The notes under the pieces were generated by a model. The model searched no databases and was not told the origin of the DNA. It saw nothing but the letters and a program-made list of their open reading frames with translations. Source: Desulfovibrio legallii (GTDB lineage: Bacteria > Desulfobacterota > Desulfovibrionia > Desulfovibrionales > Desulfovibrionaceae). Taken from it: a DNA stretch of 64,000 nucleotides. The stretch spans positions 93,835 through 157,834 of the forward strand of contig NZ_FNBX01000005.1 in assembly GCF_900102485.1 (NCBI RefSeq), given 5' to 3'. Of the stretch, positions 8,168 to 17,307 are shown in pieces; positions within the stretch are counted from its first letter, which is position 1; every line of letters starts with the position of its first letter. A program made the position numbers and the translations under genes.

Positions 8168-8599
8168 ATGCTGCCCACCCTTGCCCTGATGATCTTTGCC
8201 GGCTGCATGGTGGCCCTGCAGGCCCCCATCAATGCGGCCCTGGCCCGCACCGTGGGCACGCTGGAAAGCAGCTTTATTTCCTTTACCGTGGGGGCCGTTT
8301 TTCTGGGCCTTATGAGTTTCGCTCTGGGCAAGGGGCAGGTGCTGCGCCTGGCGGAAACCCCCGCCTGGCAGTGGGTGGGCGGCGTGCTGGGGGCCTGTAT
8401 GGTCTTCAGCACAGTGCTGGCCGTGCCGCGCATCGGCGCGCTGGCCACGGGCGTGGCCATGATCCTCGGCAATCTGTTTATGGCCACGGTCATTGACCAC
8501 TTTGGCTGGTTCGGCCTTCCCTCTGTGCCGCTGGACGGGCGACGGGCTCTGGGCCTGGCGTGCATGCTGGCAGGGCTTGTGCTGGTCATGCGGCGCTGA
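8168..8599 (+). CDS. YdcZ/DUF606-family DMT membrane protein
   Basis: A 143-residue integral membrane protein with four predicted helices. The opening LPTLALMIFAGCMVALQAPINAALA and the stretch GGVLGACMVFSTVLAVPRIG are typical of the DUF606 (YdcZ) half-size drug/metabolite-transporter relatives. AGGAGG lies five bases before the ATG. The substrate is unknown. The gene follows the second repeat copy and precedes an AT-rich gene of different base composition. Confidence 0.82.
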   Translation: MLPTLALMIFAGCMVALQAPINAALARTVGTLESSFISFTVGAVFLGLMSFALGKGQVLRLAETPAWQWVGGVLGACMVFSTVLAVPRIGALATGVAMILGNLFMATVIDHFGWFGLPSVPLDGRRALGLACMLAGLVLVMRR

Positions 8600-8651
8600 G
8601 AAAACTTTTCATTTTTGCCTCTGGCTAAGAAAAATCTAAGGAGGGAACAAG

Positions 8652-9296
8652 ATGCTTTGGGAAAACTTTCTTTCAAACAAAGGGAATCTTATTCACAAAT
8701 GGAAATACTATTTCCCGGCTTATGAACGCCATTTCCACGAATACATCAATAAATCAATAGTATTTTTTGAAATTGGCGTGTCCAAAGGCGGATCGCTGGA
8801 TTTGTGGACACGCTATTTCGGCCCCCTGGCGACCATTGTTGGCATTGACATTGACCCGAGCTGCGTTAAATTTGATAATAGATTCCATAAAGTACGTATA
8901 GGGGATCAGTCTGATAAAAAATTTTTACAGAGTCTTATTGAAGAATTTGGCAGACCGGATATAGTTATTGACGATGGCAGTCATAAAATGCACGATATGC
9001 GTAATTCTTTCTTGTATTTGTTTCCCTTGCTGAACAACAATGGTGTATATCTTGTTGAAGACTTGCATACCTGCTACTGGCCAGATTGGGGTGGGGGTCT
9101 AAAAAAACCAGGGACGTTTATAGAATTTTGTAAAGAACTGTTAGATATCCTCCACGCCCAGCACAACGGGATACAAATACCTCCAACACATTGCTTTGAA
9201 AGCATATTTTCTATGACGTTTTATGATTCCTTAGTTTTTTTTGAAAAAAAGTTAAAGTCAAAAAACGTTTCTATGATGTCTCCTGCCCCCAAATAA
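8652..9296 (+). CDS. Class I SAM-dependent methyltransferase, AT-rich and probably acquired
   Basis: A 214-residue protein with a Rossmann SAM-binding motif (FFEIGVSKGGS), a second-strand acidic loop (VGIDIDPSC), and the block DIVIDDGSHKMHD followed by LVEDLHTCYW. These resemble the macrocin O-methyltransferase/cephalosporin-hydroxylase-like group, where the DDGSH and ED residues bind a metal and SAM. Targets in that group are sugars or secondary metabolites; the target here is unknown. The gene is much richer in A and T than its neighbours and uses many AAA, AAT and TTT codons, which suggests recent transfer. AAGGAGG precedes the ATG. Confidence 0.8.
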   Translation: MLWENFLSNKGNLIHKWKYYFPAYERHFHEYINKSIVFFEIGVSKGGSLDLWTRYFGPLATIVGIDIDPSCVKFDNRFHKVRIGDQSDKKFLQSLIEEFGRPDIVIDDGSHKMHDMRNSFLYLFPLLNNNGVYLVEDLHTCYWPDWGGGLKKPGTFIEFCKELLDILHAQHNGIQIPPTHCFESIFSMTFYDSLVFFEKKLKSKNVSMMSPAPK

Positions 9297-9379
9297 CCCA
9301 GCGGGGATCAGCGATCGCATCTCAAGTCAGACCCAAGGCACATAACCTGGCCTGCGACATTCGTGCTGCACAGCTGCCG

Positions 9380-9415
9380 CCAGCCCGCGCATGCCTCTGT
9401 CGGCGCGCGGGCTGG
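9380..9415. terminator. Hairpin at the parB 3' end
   Basis: CCAGCCCGCGC and GCGCGGGCTGG form an 11-bp perfect stem immediately beyond the parB stop codon, between it and the convergent methyltransferase gene. There is no T-tract on either strand, so termination is inferred from position. Confidence 0.45.
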
Positions 9416-10342
9416 TTACTCGTCGCTGCCTTCCTGCCCCGGCGTCAGCCCCAGCTTCAGCAGCAGGGCGTCCAGCTCTTCCCGGCTGGAGTAGGGCAGG
9501 GCAATGCGCCCGGCGTTTTCGTCCCCGCTGATTCTGGCCCGGCAGCCCAGGCTGCGGCAAAGGTTCTGTTGCAACACCTTTATTTCTTGACTTTTTTTGC
9601 GCGCTGCGCGGGGGGCCGGGGCGCTGGCGGGCGCTGGCGCTGCAGCATCCCAGGGCAGGGCGTTGTGCCCGCGCCAATAGGCTGCGGCTTCCTCGGCCTC
9701 GCGCACGGTGAGGTTGTGCTCCACAATGCGACAGCGCAGGCTTTCCGCGGCTTCCGCGGCATCCACGCCCAGCAGGCAGCGGGCGTGCCCGGCGGTAAGG
9801 CGTCCTTCCTCCAAATCCTGCCGCGCTTCCCGGCTCAGCTGCAGAAGGCGCAAGGCATTGCTCACTGAAGGACGGCTGCGGCCCAGGCGCGCGGCCAGTT
9901 CCTCCAGGGTCAGGTCCAGCGCCTGGCGCAGGGCCTGCAAGGCCTCGGCCTCTTCCATGGGGTTCAGGTCTTCGCGCTGGAGATTTTCAATCAACGCCGC
10001 GGCCATGACCTCTTTTTCCGACATCTGCCGCACATAGACGGGCGCGCGCTCCAGCCCGGCCAGCTGCGCGGCCCGCCAGCGCCGTTCGCCAGCCACAATC
10101 TGATACCCCTTGCCGCCGGGCAAAGGCCGCACCAGCAAAGGCTGAATAATGCCCTGCATCCGGATGGACGCGGCCAGCTCCTGCAGTCCGTCGGCGTCAA
10201 ACCGCCGTCGGGGCTGGTGCGGATTGGGGTGCAGATCCTTGAGCGCCACCTCCGCGACGGGGCCCTCGCTTTCCTGCTGCACCGCCGATCCGGCAAAAAG
10301 GGCGTCCAGGCCCCGTCCCAGTCCTTTACCGCTGCCGCTCAT
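9416..10342 (-). CDS. parB: Chromosome-partitioning protein ParB
   Basis: CTP-dependent DNA clamp that loads at parS and partners ParA in origin segregation. The 308-residue product opens MSGSGKGLGRGLDALF, has the ParB/Spo0J core with LHPNPHQPRRRFD and the CTP-binding GERRWRAAQLAG box, ENLQREDLNPMEEAEA, then a helix-turn-helix (LGRSRPSVSNALRLLQLS) for parS recognition and a C-terminal dimerisation region. GGAGG lies seven bases before the ATG at 10342. An Ala/Pro-rich linker is visible near residues 240-255. Normally parB follows parA directly; here the two are about 900 bp apart with an opposite-strand gene between. Confidence 0.95.
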   Translation of the reverse strand: MSGSGKGLGRGLDALFAGSAVQQESEGPVAEVALKDLHPNPHQPRRRFDADGLQELAASIRMQGIIQPLLVRPLPGGKGYQIVAGERRWRAAQLAGLERAPVYVRQMSEKEVMAAALIENLQREDLNPMEEAEALQALRQALDLTLEELAARLGRSRPSVSNALRLLQLSREARQDLEEGRLTAGHARCLLGVDAAEAAESLRCRIVEHNLTVREAEEAAAYWRGHNALPWDAAAPAPASAPAPRAARKKSQEIKVLQQNLCRSLGCRARISGDENAGRIALPYSSREELDALLLKLGLTPGQEGSDE

Positions 10343-10582
10343 GGCTGATCCTCCGCTCTCTGCATTGTTTGCGACCTCTGCCGCAGCCTTGCCCCACAAA
10401 AAAACGGGGCCGGAGGCATATCGGCAACATGCCAGAATTATGCGCTTATCCGTGCAGGCCGCTGCTGTATGCGCACTATCGCAATGCGTTTTTGTTTCTC
10501 CGGCGCACCGGCCGCCAGGGCCTTGACATTCTTCCGCGCCCCGCGTCAAGTTATGCCCCATACCCAACAAGGATGCGAAACC

Positions 10583-10984
10583 ATGCCGGATAAAGACGCG
10601 CTTCGTTATGTTACTGACGCTCAGGGCCAGGTGGAATACGTTCTGGTGCCCTGGGATCTCTGGCGTCGCCTGGAGCCGCAGGCCGCCGCGCTTTCCGCGC
10701 CGCAACAGCCCGCTGCGCCGGAGCAGGCCCCTGGCCCTTTGGCCGATTTTGATGAGCTGCTGCGGACCTGGGATTTTCGCTATCCCTACGATCCTGCCGT
10801 GGCCTGCCCCCACTGCGGCGCCGCCACGGAAGACTGGCGCGCGGATCCGGCCAAGCCTTTTGTGCTGACCAACGCCAACATCGGCGGGCTGCTGGTTTTT
10901 CATTGCCGGGCCTGCGGCACCACCATCCGCCAGAAGCACTTTCGCGACCATCGGGCGCTGGAGCACAGCACGCCCCACTGCTGA
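10583..10984 (+). CDS. Zinc-ribbon protein of unknown function between parA and parB
   Basis: A 133-residue hydrophilic protein opening MPDKDALRYVTDAQGQVEYVLVP. After an Ala/Pro-rich linker it carries two CxxC pairs, CPHCG and CRACG, about 45 residues apart, which could form a zinc ribbon. No enzyme family is recognised. AAGGA lies ahead of the ATG. The first 30 residues (YVTDAQGQVEYVLVPWDLWRRL) resemble the start of antitoxin-like Phd/YefM-type proteins only superficially. It sits on the opposite strand inside the par locus and has its own terminator-like hairpin. Confidence 0.7.
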   Translation: MPDKDALRYVTDAQGQVEYVLVPWDLWRRLEPQAAALSAPQQPAAPEQAPGPLADFDELLRTWDFRYPYDPAVACPHCGAATEDWRADPAKPFVLTNANIGGLLVFHCRACGTTIRQKHFRDHRALEHSTPHC

Positions 10985-11105
10985 GGCTGCGCCCCCAGGC
11001 CGCCGCCACGGCGCAAGGCTGGCCTGATCTGGACGCGGACACCCCGCACATGGCTCCTGGCCCGCGTCTGCCGGTGAGCAGCTAGCGCATTGCGTTTGCG
11101 ACTGC

Positions 11106-11130
11106 GAGCCCCAAACAGCTGGGCTCTTTT
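11106..11130 (+). terminator. Rho-independent terminator after the zinc-ribbon gene
   Basis: GAGCCC and GGGCTC pair around a nine-base loop and are followed by TTTT on the plus strand, 122 bases past the stop codon. Confidence 0.5.
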
Positions 11131-11238
11131 CCTGGTCAGCGCCCGCGCTGGGGGCAACGCCAGAACCTGTAAAAACCGCAACGCATTGCGGACAAATAGT
11201 CAAAAAACATTAAAGTTCACAGAGATGCGACATACCCA

Positions 11239-12192
<954 letters not shown>

Positions 12193-12204
12193 CTGCATCG
12201 CCCC

Positions 12205-12220
12205 GGTTTCACGTGAAACC
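12205..12220. promoter_or_regulatory. parS site 2
   Basis: GGTTTCACGTGAAACC, identical to site 1 and 28 bp away centre to centre. ParB spreading from this pair would cover the upstream region of parA. Confidence 0.92.
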
Positions 12221-12231
12221 AGAAAGCTCAG

Positions 12232-12700
12232 GACACAATCTTTGTAGAAGAGAGAAGCGCATTCGTCAAGGCCTGCCCCCCAAAAAAGGCAACGCAAAGC
12301 GCACTGAACAGAACAATAGGCCCCCCAGAACAAGTATAAGGCAGAGCCGCCTGCAAAACCAAAAAATCATCGCGCGCAGGCCAATGCTGCTCGTTCAGAT
12401 GAGGGCAGGGAGCAGCCCAACAGCAGTGCGGTCGCGGGCCGCCCGCCACAAGCCCCGCCCGGCTGCGGCAGCAAGGGGCCTTGCTGAAAGAGGGCATTGT
12501 GCGTACAAAACAACAGACCCAATACACGCGCAACACACGCCGCAGTGCCGGGCCGCAGAGGCATGCGACACAAACGGGAAACCTGCACAGGCCGCACACT
12601 GCCATGCGGCTGAACACAGGCTCAAGAGCGGGGCGCGGCCAGCCCGTCCGACACTGGCGCGCCGTGCACGAAACCACAGGAAGCAGCACCTGGAGCAAGT
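12232..12700. other. Noncoding spacer, T-poor on the plus strand
   Basis: No gene or recognisable RNA is seen between the parS pair and the receiver gene. The plus strand contains several times more A than T in most lines, the same bias as in the spacers to the right. Confidence 0.6.
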
Positions 12701-13111
12701 ATGGGGACCGAACGCATCTTACTGGTTGATGACGAACCCGACGTGACCCGCATCCTGACCAAGCGCCTGGGCAAGCGGGGCTATACCTGCGCAGCGGCGG
12801 GCAATGGCCAGGAAGCCCTGGATATGATGGCCAAGGGGGCTTTTGAACTGGTGGTCATGGATGTAAAAATGCCCGTGCTGGACGGCATGGCCGCACTCCA
12901 GCGCATTCACAGCCAATGGCCGCGGACTAAAGTCATCCTGCTTTCAGGGCACGCAGACATGCAACTGGCCGTGCAGGCCATGAGCCAAGGGGCATTCGGC
13001 TATCTTATGAAACCCGTGGATCTGGACGAACTGATCTTCAAGCTGGAGGACGCCGTTACCCAAAGCCGCCTTGAAGGCGAGGCCGCCAGCCCGAGGGGCG
13101 CAAAGCCCTGA
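12701..13111 (+). CDS. Stand-alone receiver-domain protein (CheY-like)
   Basis: A 136-residue single receiver domain. It has the acidic pair in ILLVDDEPDV, the phospho-acceptor Asp54 in LVVMDVKMPVLDG, the conserved Ser in ILLSGHAD and the Lys in YLMKPVDLDEL, so it should be phosphorylatable. There is no output domain; the last 20 residues are a polar tail. No histidine kinase is adjacent, so its partner is unknown. TGGAG precedes the ATG. Confidence 0.88.
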   Translation: MGTERILLVDDEPDVTRILTKRLGKRGYTCAAAGNGQEALDMMAKGAFELVVMDVKMPVLDGMAALQRIHSQWPRTKVILLSGHADMQLAVQAMSQGAFGYLMKPVDLDELIFKLEDAVTQSRLEGEAASPRGAKP

Positions 13112-13511
13112 AGGGGAGGGGGGCAAGACCAGGGCAAGCGCGTCCACGGTTGCCCTGAGCAGATGCCAACCCCGGCGCTGCCATAGCTGTAACGGCTGGC
13201 GCTCGCCGCAATGGCGCAAGCCTTGTCCGCCTGGCCTGCGGGCAACAGAGCCCGACACGCCAGGACGAGCGCGGGGCCTTCCACCAAGACAACAGCGCCC
13301 GGCAGCGGGCGCGGCGCAGCGCGAGGCCTGCCGGCCATACGGCCACGGCAGACGCCGCAGGGCAAACGCGCAAGCGCTGCCGGCCCAAAGGCAACCGCTG
13401 CGCTCCGCAAAGGAGGCTGGACAGCGTCGCCCGAAGGCCCTACAGAACAATGAGCGCCGCTCACTGGGAAGCGGCAGAAAAATAAGAACAAAGCAACAGA
13501 GCGGAGTAAGC
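13112..13511. other. Noncoding spacer, T-poor on the plus strand
   Basis: No convincing gene, promoter or RNA. From about 13261 to 13440 A outnumbers T on the plus strand by roughly four to one. Confidence 0.6.
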
Positions 13512-14306
13512 ATGCAGTGGTTAAAATCAACGGCGCTGGCCGCCGCCGTTACGGCGGCGCTGCTGTGCGGCCCGACGGCGGAAGCCGCGCCCCTCAGCGA
13601 TGAAAATCTGGCCCAGGCGCTGGAAAAAATCTTTCAGGAGCGTCCGGACCTGGTGATGGACGTGCTGCGGCGCAACAGCGAATCTGTCCTGGACATTGCC
13701 CAGCAGGGCTCCAACCTCCGCCGCAAGCGGAGCATGGAGGCCCAGTGGGCCGAGGACATGAAAACTCCCAAGAGCGTGCGCACGGCCGACCGCCCGGTCC
13801 TGGGCCCCGCCAACGCCAAGGTGCGGATCGTGGCCTTTTCCGATTTTACCTGCCACTTCTGCCAGCAGGCTTCCCACACGCTGGATGCCCTGCTGCGCGA
13901 ATACGGCAAGGACGTGAGCCTGGTCTTCAAAAACCTGCCCCTGGATGAAAAAGGGCCGGGCGCAGCCGCCGCGGGCTATTTTACGGCCATCTCCCTGCAG
14001 AGCGGGGATAAGGCCTGGGCCTTCTACCGGGCCATGTTCGCCAACCGCGATCAGCTGGTGGCGGAAGGCGAGGCCTTCCTGAAAAAGACCGCCGAAAAGC
14101 TGGACGTGGACATGAAGCGCCTCTCCAAAGATCTGCACAGCAAAAAGGTGAAAACCATCCTGACCGAAGATCAGGAAGACGCGCAAAAACTGGGCGTGGA
14201 AGGCACCCCGTATTTCCTGGTCAACAACATGGTCGTGCGTGGGGCACTGCCGCTGGATCTCTTCAAAGACGCCCTTGACATGGCCCTCAAAAACCCCGCC
14301 AAATAG
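13512..14306 (+). CDS. DsbA-family periplasmic thioredoxin-fold protein
   Basis: Exported oxidoreductase, 264 residues. A Sec signal peptide (MQWLKSTALAAAVTAALLCG, cleavage near AEA) leads to a helical N-terminal extension of about 80 residues and then a DSBA/DsbG-like thioredoxin fold with active site CHFC in SDFTCHFCQQASHTLD and the cis-proline segment VEGTPYFLVNN. The extension resembles the dimerising N-terminus of ScsC/BcfH or Com1-type proteins, suggesting disulfide isomerase or oxidase work in the periplasm. GGAG lies seven bases before the ATG; upstream in-frame codons would ruin the signal peptide. Confidence 0.9.
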   Translation: MQWLKSTALAAAVTAALLCGPTAEAAPLSDENLAQALEKIFQERPDLVMDVLRRNSESVLDIAQQGSNLRRKRSMEAQWAEDMKTPKSVRTADRPVLGPANAKVRIVAFSDFTCHFCQQASHTLDALLREYGKDVSLVFKNLPLDEKGPGAAAAGYFTAISLQSGDKAWAFYRAMFANRDQLVAEGEAFLKKTAEKLDVDMKRLSKDLHSKKVKTILTEDQEDAQKLGVEGTPYFLVNNMVVRGALPLDLFKDALDMALKNPAK

Positions 14307-15455
14307 GGCAGAGCCGGCGGCAAAAGGCGCGTCGAAATACCCGCAACGCAGACGACAAAGGATCAGACAGCGCAAGCAAGAGCGGCGGACCGCGCCGCTG
14401 CGCAGCGCGCAAGCCCTTGCACGCCAACAGGCTCGCCATACGCCACGGGCAAAGCCCAAACCTCAAGCCTGACGCCAAAGCCCCTGCGGCATGCCGCAGG
14501 GGCTTTTTGCGTCGCAGTCAACGCAATCCATGCAGGAAAGAACAACGGCCGCTGCAGGGGCCTGCGGCTGCCATTGCGCAAAAACGTCCTGAAAGCAAAA
14601 AACCTGATGCCGAAAACTGACTGCCCGCGGGCACGGCGAGGGCTGCCCGCACGCGGGCCGGATTCCGCCCCGCGCCGCCTGACCACACTGCATTGCCGCA
14701 ACAGGGCGGGGCCCGTCCCGCACAAAAGACCGCTGGAACCTATGGCCATTACGGCGTTCGGCCAAGTTCCGCCGCACCACAAAAAATGGATACGGGGAGC
14801 CGCAACCGCAGCAATGTCGTTGCAAAGGAAGGGTTCAAAAAAATATGACCGCAGAAACAATGCAAGCTACAGCAGCAATGCGGCGCGCGAGGGGACCGCA
14901 CCTTGTTTCTGCAACTTCTATATCAAAACTCTAGAAAAATGCCCCTTGACCTTTTTCTCCAGGGGGTGCTTATAGGAAGAAGGACTGTCTCCCAGAGGCA
15001 AAAAGCACGGCACGAGAATTGCTATATCTGTCATAAAAGCGATGTCGTCAAAAAAACGACGTGAGCTTTGTCCCACAACGGCCTTCGCCCGCAGTGCCGT
15101 GCGGCAAGGGACAACTGCGGGGCAATGCCGCAGTGAACAAGCAGCCCGGCGCAGGGCCGAGACTAAGCGCAGGGCGCGGCAACTGGGGACGCCATGCGGG
15201 GGAACCAGGACGCTAAACGCAAGCCGGACCGCCACAGCGCCAAGCGGCGGGAAACGGCACGCGGGGCAACAGCAAGCGCCATGCTCCGACAGCGGCGGAC
15301 ACAGCCGCAAAGGCGCAAGCGCAGCCCGGTTGCGCAAGGTGCGCAGGGGGAGCGGGGCTTTCAGACCGCCAGAAGGGCGTGTCGCAAACGGAACAGGCGG
15401 AGACCGGGGCGGGGAAAGGGGCCCCGCGGGCATAACGCAAAGGAAGGGAAGAGCC
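14307..15455. other. 1.15-kb noncoding spacer, strongly T-poor
   Basis: Apart from the terminator at 14477 nothing coding is supported; the open frames here lack ribosome sites and resemble no family. Over 15121-15360 the plus strand has about 56 A and 13 T. A weak promoter-like pair (TTGACC at 14946, TATAGG at 14971, 19-base spacing) could start a long leader to the lipoprotein gene. Confidence 0.55.
14477..14509 (+). terminator. Rho-independent terminator after the DsbA-like gene
   Basis: A fully palindromic stem (AAGCCCCTGCGGC pairing through a central CATG with GCCGCAGGGGCTT) is followed by TTTTTG. It lies 170 bases past the stop codon and is near-symmetrical, so weak activity in the other direction is possible. 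Confidence 0.8.
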
Positions 15456-15950
15456 ATGAACAGAAACGCGGTTGCCAAACTGGCGCGCTCCGCTGCAGCG
15501 GCGGGGCTCAGTGCGCTGTTGCTAAGCGGCTGCGGTCTGCTGGGCCGGAATGTGGACACAGGCCCCACGCCAGAGGCCGCCAGGGGCGTCGTGCGCACCG
15601 CGTATGCCCAGATGGGCAAAAATTACCGCTCCGGCGGCGCGTCCCCGCAAAAAGGCTTTGACTGTTCCGGCCTTATCTGGTGGGTGTACAACAAAAACGG
15701 CGTCAAAGTGCCGCGCATCACTGTGGACCAGGCCAGGGTAGGGCAGCCCGTACCCCGCGAACAGGTGCGGCCTGGCGACATTGTGGTCTTCCGCACGGGC
15801 TCCAGCCCCCGCGGCCTGCACACGGGCATCTACGCCGGGGGCAATTCCTTCATCCACAGCCCCCGTCAGGGCGAAAAAGTGCGCATGGAAAACCTGGATA
15901 TTCCCTACTGGCGCAGCAGGCTCATCTCCGTGCGGCGTGTAGTGCGCTGA
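15456..15950 (+). CDS. NlpC/P60 cell-wall endopeptidase lipoprotein
   Basis: A 164-residue outer- or inner-membrane-anchored peptidoglycan hydrolase. The signal peptide ends in a lipobox (LLLSG-C26). The NlpC/P60 domain follows, with catalytic Cys70 in KGFDCSGLIWWVY, His122 in GLHTGIYAGG and a third polar residue His134. The size resembles Spr/MepS-type D,D- or L,D-cleaving enzymes. AGGAAGGGAAG precedes the ATG at 15456; longer upstream frames are noncoding spacer. It is a single gene. Confidence 0.92.
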   Translation: MNRNAVAKLARSAAAAGLSALLLSGCGLLGRNVDTGPTPEAARGVVRTAYAQMGKNYRSGGASPQKGFDCSGLIWWVYNKNGVKVPRITVDQARVGQPVPREQVRPGDIVVFRTGSSPRGLHTGIYAGGNSFIHSPRQGEKVRMENLDIPYWRSRLISVRRVVR

Positions 15951-16380
15951 TCTCCCCCCACGCCGTTTCCCCCAGGGCATCCTTGCCCCGCACGCCGCAC
16001 CGGCGCGTCAAAAGCGCAAAACCACAGGCGCGTCGCGCATGGGCGGCAACCCGCTGCGCCGGGCTCGCCGCCAGAGCAACAACGCAATCTTTTTCAGGCA
16101 AAAAACGTGGGCACAAGAAACCTGCGCGCTGGCAATATGCGCAAGGGCGCAAACGCAGCCCGGCTGCGCGACTGCGTCCGGCGCAGGATGCCGCCTGCAG
16201 CCGAAAAAAGCGCCAACAACAGCAAGCTGCAAAAAATAAGGCCTCCTGCTTGCCAAGGCACAGCTTTTTGCTTACGTTTTTCAAAAACGCAGCAGCGTAA
16301 TCCAGGTGCGTTCTGCATACCGTGCCGCAAGGCCGACAGTAGGGCGAAAACGGGCAATACCGCTGGCGCAAGGGGGACGT
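15951..16380. other. Noncoding spacer, T-poor on the plus strand
   Basis: No gene, RNA or clear promoter is visible. The A-over-T excess of the neighbouring spacers continues. Confidence 0.6.
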
Positions 16381-16962
16381 ATGGCGCGCAAAGCCACGGC
16401 AACGGCAAGCCTGTTGAGCATTGCGGATATTTCACGCCATTTTTCCCTGCCGGAATCCACCACCCGTTACTACTGCAAGCGCTTTGCCGCCTATATTCCC
16501 AGCGTGGGCGAAGGGCGGCGACGCCGCTACCGCCGCGAGACCCTGGAGGTCATTGCCGCCATTCTGGAGCAGATGCAGAAATCCCGCACGGCCGCGGCCG
16601 TGGAGGAGGCCCTGCAGGCCCGCTTTGCCCGCAATGCGCTTGCCGTGTCCCCCGCGGCGCTTACAGCCGCCCCGGAACCGCCCGCTACGGCATTCCCCGC
16701 GGCTGCGCTGCAATTGCTGGAGCGACAGACCGTGGCCGTGGAGGCCATCGCCGCCATCCTGCGGCTGCTGGCGGAGCGCCTGCCCGCAATACCGCAAGCC
16801 CCCGCTCAGGCGCAGAACAACACGCCGCCTCAGGCCCTGGAACAGGAAGTTGCGCATCTGCGCATTTTACTGGAGGCTTCGGAAAAAACGCAGCAGGCGG
16901 ATCTGGAGCAATTGCGGCAATGGATGGGCCGGGCGCTCCGCAACCGCGCAAATTCGGAATAA
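16381..16962 (+). CDS. MerR-like DNA-binding protein with C-terminal coiled coil
   Basis: A 193-residue putative regulator. Residues about 13-60 (LSIADISRHFSLPESTTRYYCKRF ... EGRRRRYRRETLEVI, key part SLPESTTRYY) match the MerR-type winged helix in which an arginine follows the recognition helix. The middle is Ala/Pro-rich and the end (about 145-190) is predicted coiled coil (LEQEVAHLRILLEASEKTQQ). No metal-binding cysteines are present, so a MerR metal sensor is unlikely; the organisation is closer to MerR-like proteins of mobile or partition systems. GGGGGA precedes the ATG. Confidence 0.72.
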   Translation: MARKATATASLLSIADISRHFSLPESTTRYYCKRFAAYIPSVGEGRRRRYRRETLEVIAAILEQMQKSRTAAAVEEALQARFARNALAVSPAALTAAPEPPATAFPAAALQLLERQTVAVEAIAAILRLLAERLPAIPQAPAQAQNNTPPQALEQEVAHLRILLEASEKTQQADLEQLRQWMGRALRNRANSE

Positions 16963-17155
16963 GCTCGAAAACCGCGCAGGGCTGCGCGCGCAAACCGTCC
17001 GCCGCAAAGGCGCGTCGGCATGCGGCCTGTGCGGCAAGCCCCGTAGCGCACCGGCCTTGTTTACGCATGGCTTCCGGCAAACCGGCCCGCCTTTGCCCCC
17101 CAGCGCCTTCGTTGCGCCCCACCTCGACAGGCAAAGCCGGCTGCTCCGACAAAAA
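16963..17155. other. Noncoding spacer before repeat copy 3
   Basis: No supported gene. The spacer runs from the regulator stop codon into the reverse-oriented repeat. Confidence 0.55.
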
Positions 17156-17307
17156 CGCCACGGCATTTCAATTTTGCAATGCCGTAGCGAGCTGCGTAAG
17201 CAGACGCCCGCCGTGAGGCGTAAGCGCAATGTTTTTGCGCTGGCAAGCGCCAAAATGGGCGTACCGTAAACTTTGAGAATGCAGATTCTCAAAGGGAATC
17301 TGCCCTA
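17156..17307. repeat. Intergenic TAG-ended repeat, copy 3 (reverse)
   Basis: Reverse orientation. It opens with the hairpin CGGCATTTCAATTTTGCAATGCCG, contains GGCGTAAGCGCAA and GCGCTGGCAAGCGCC, and ends with CTTTGAGAATGCAGATTCTCAAAG then TCTGCCCTA. The final CTA is the TAG stop codon of the ThiS-like gene on the minus strand. Confidence 0.85.

Noticed and set aside
14574..14975. Possible small genes in the 14.3-15.4 kb spacer
   Set aside because: No ribosome site, no recognisable protein pattern, and composition follows the T-poor noncoding bias.
14946..14976. Promoter-like TTGACC ... TATAGG
   Set aside because: Spacing of 19 and a poor -10 make it too weak to list as a promoter on its own.
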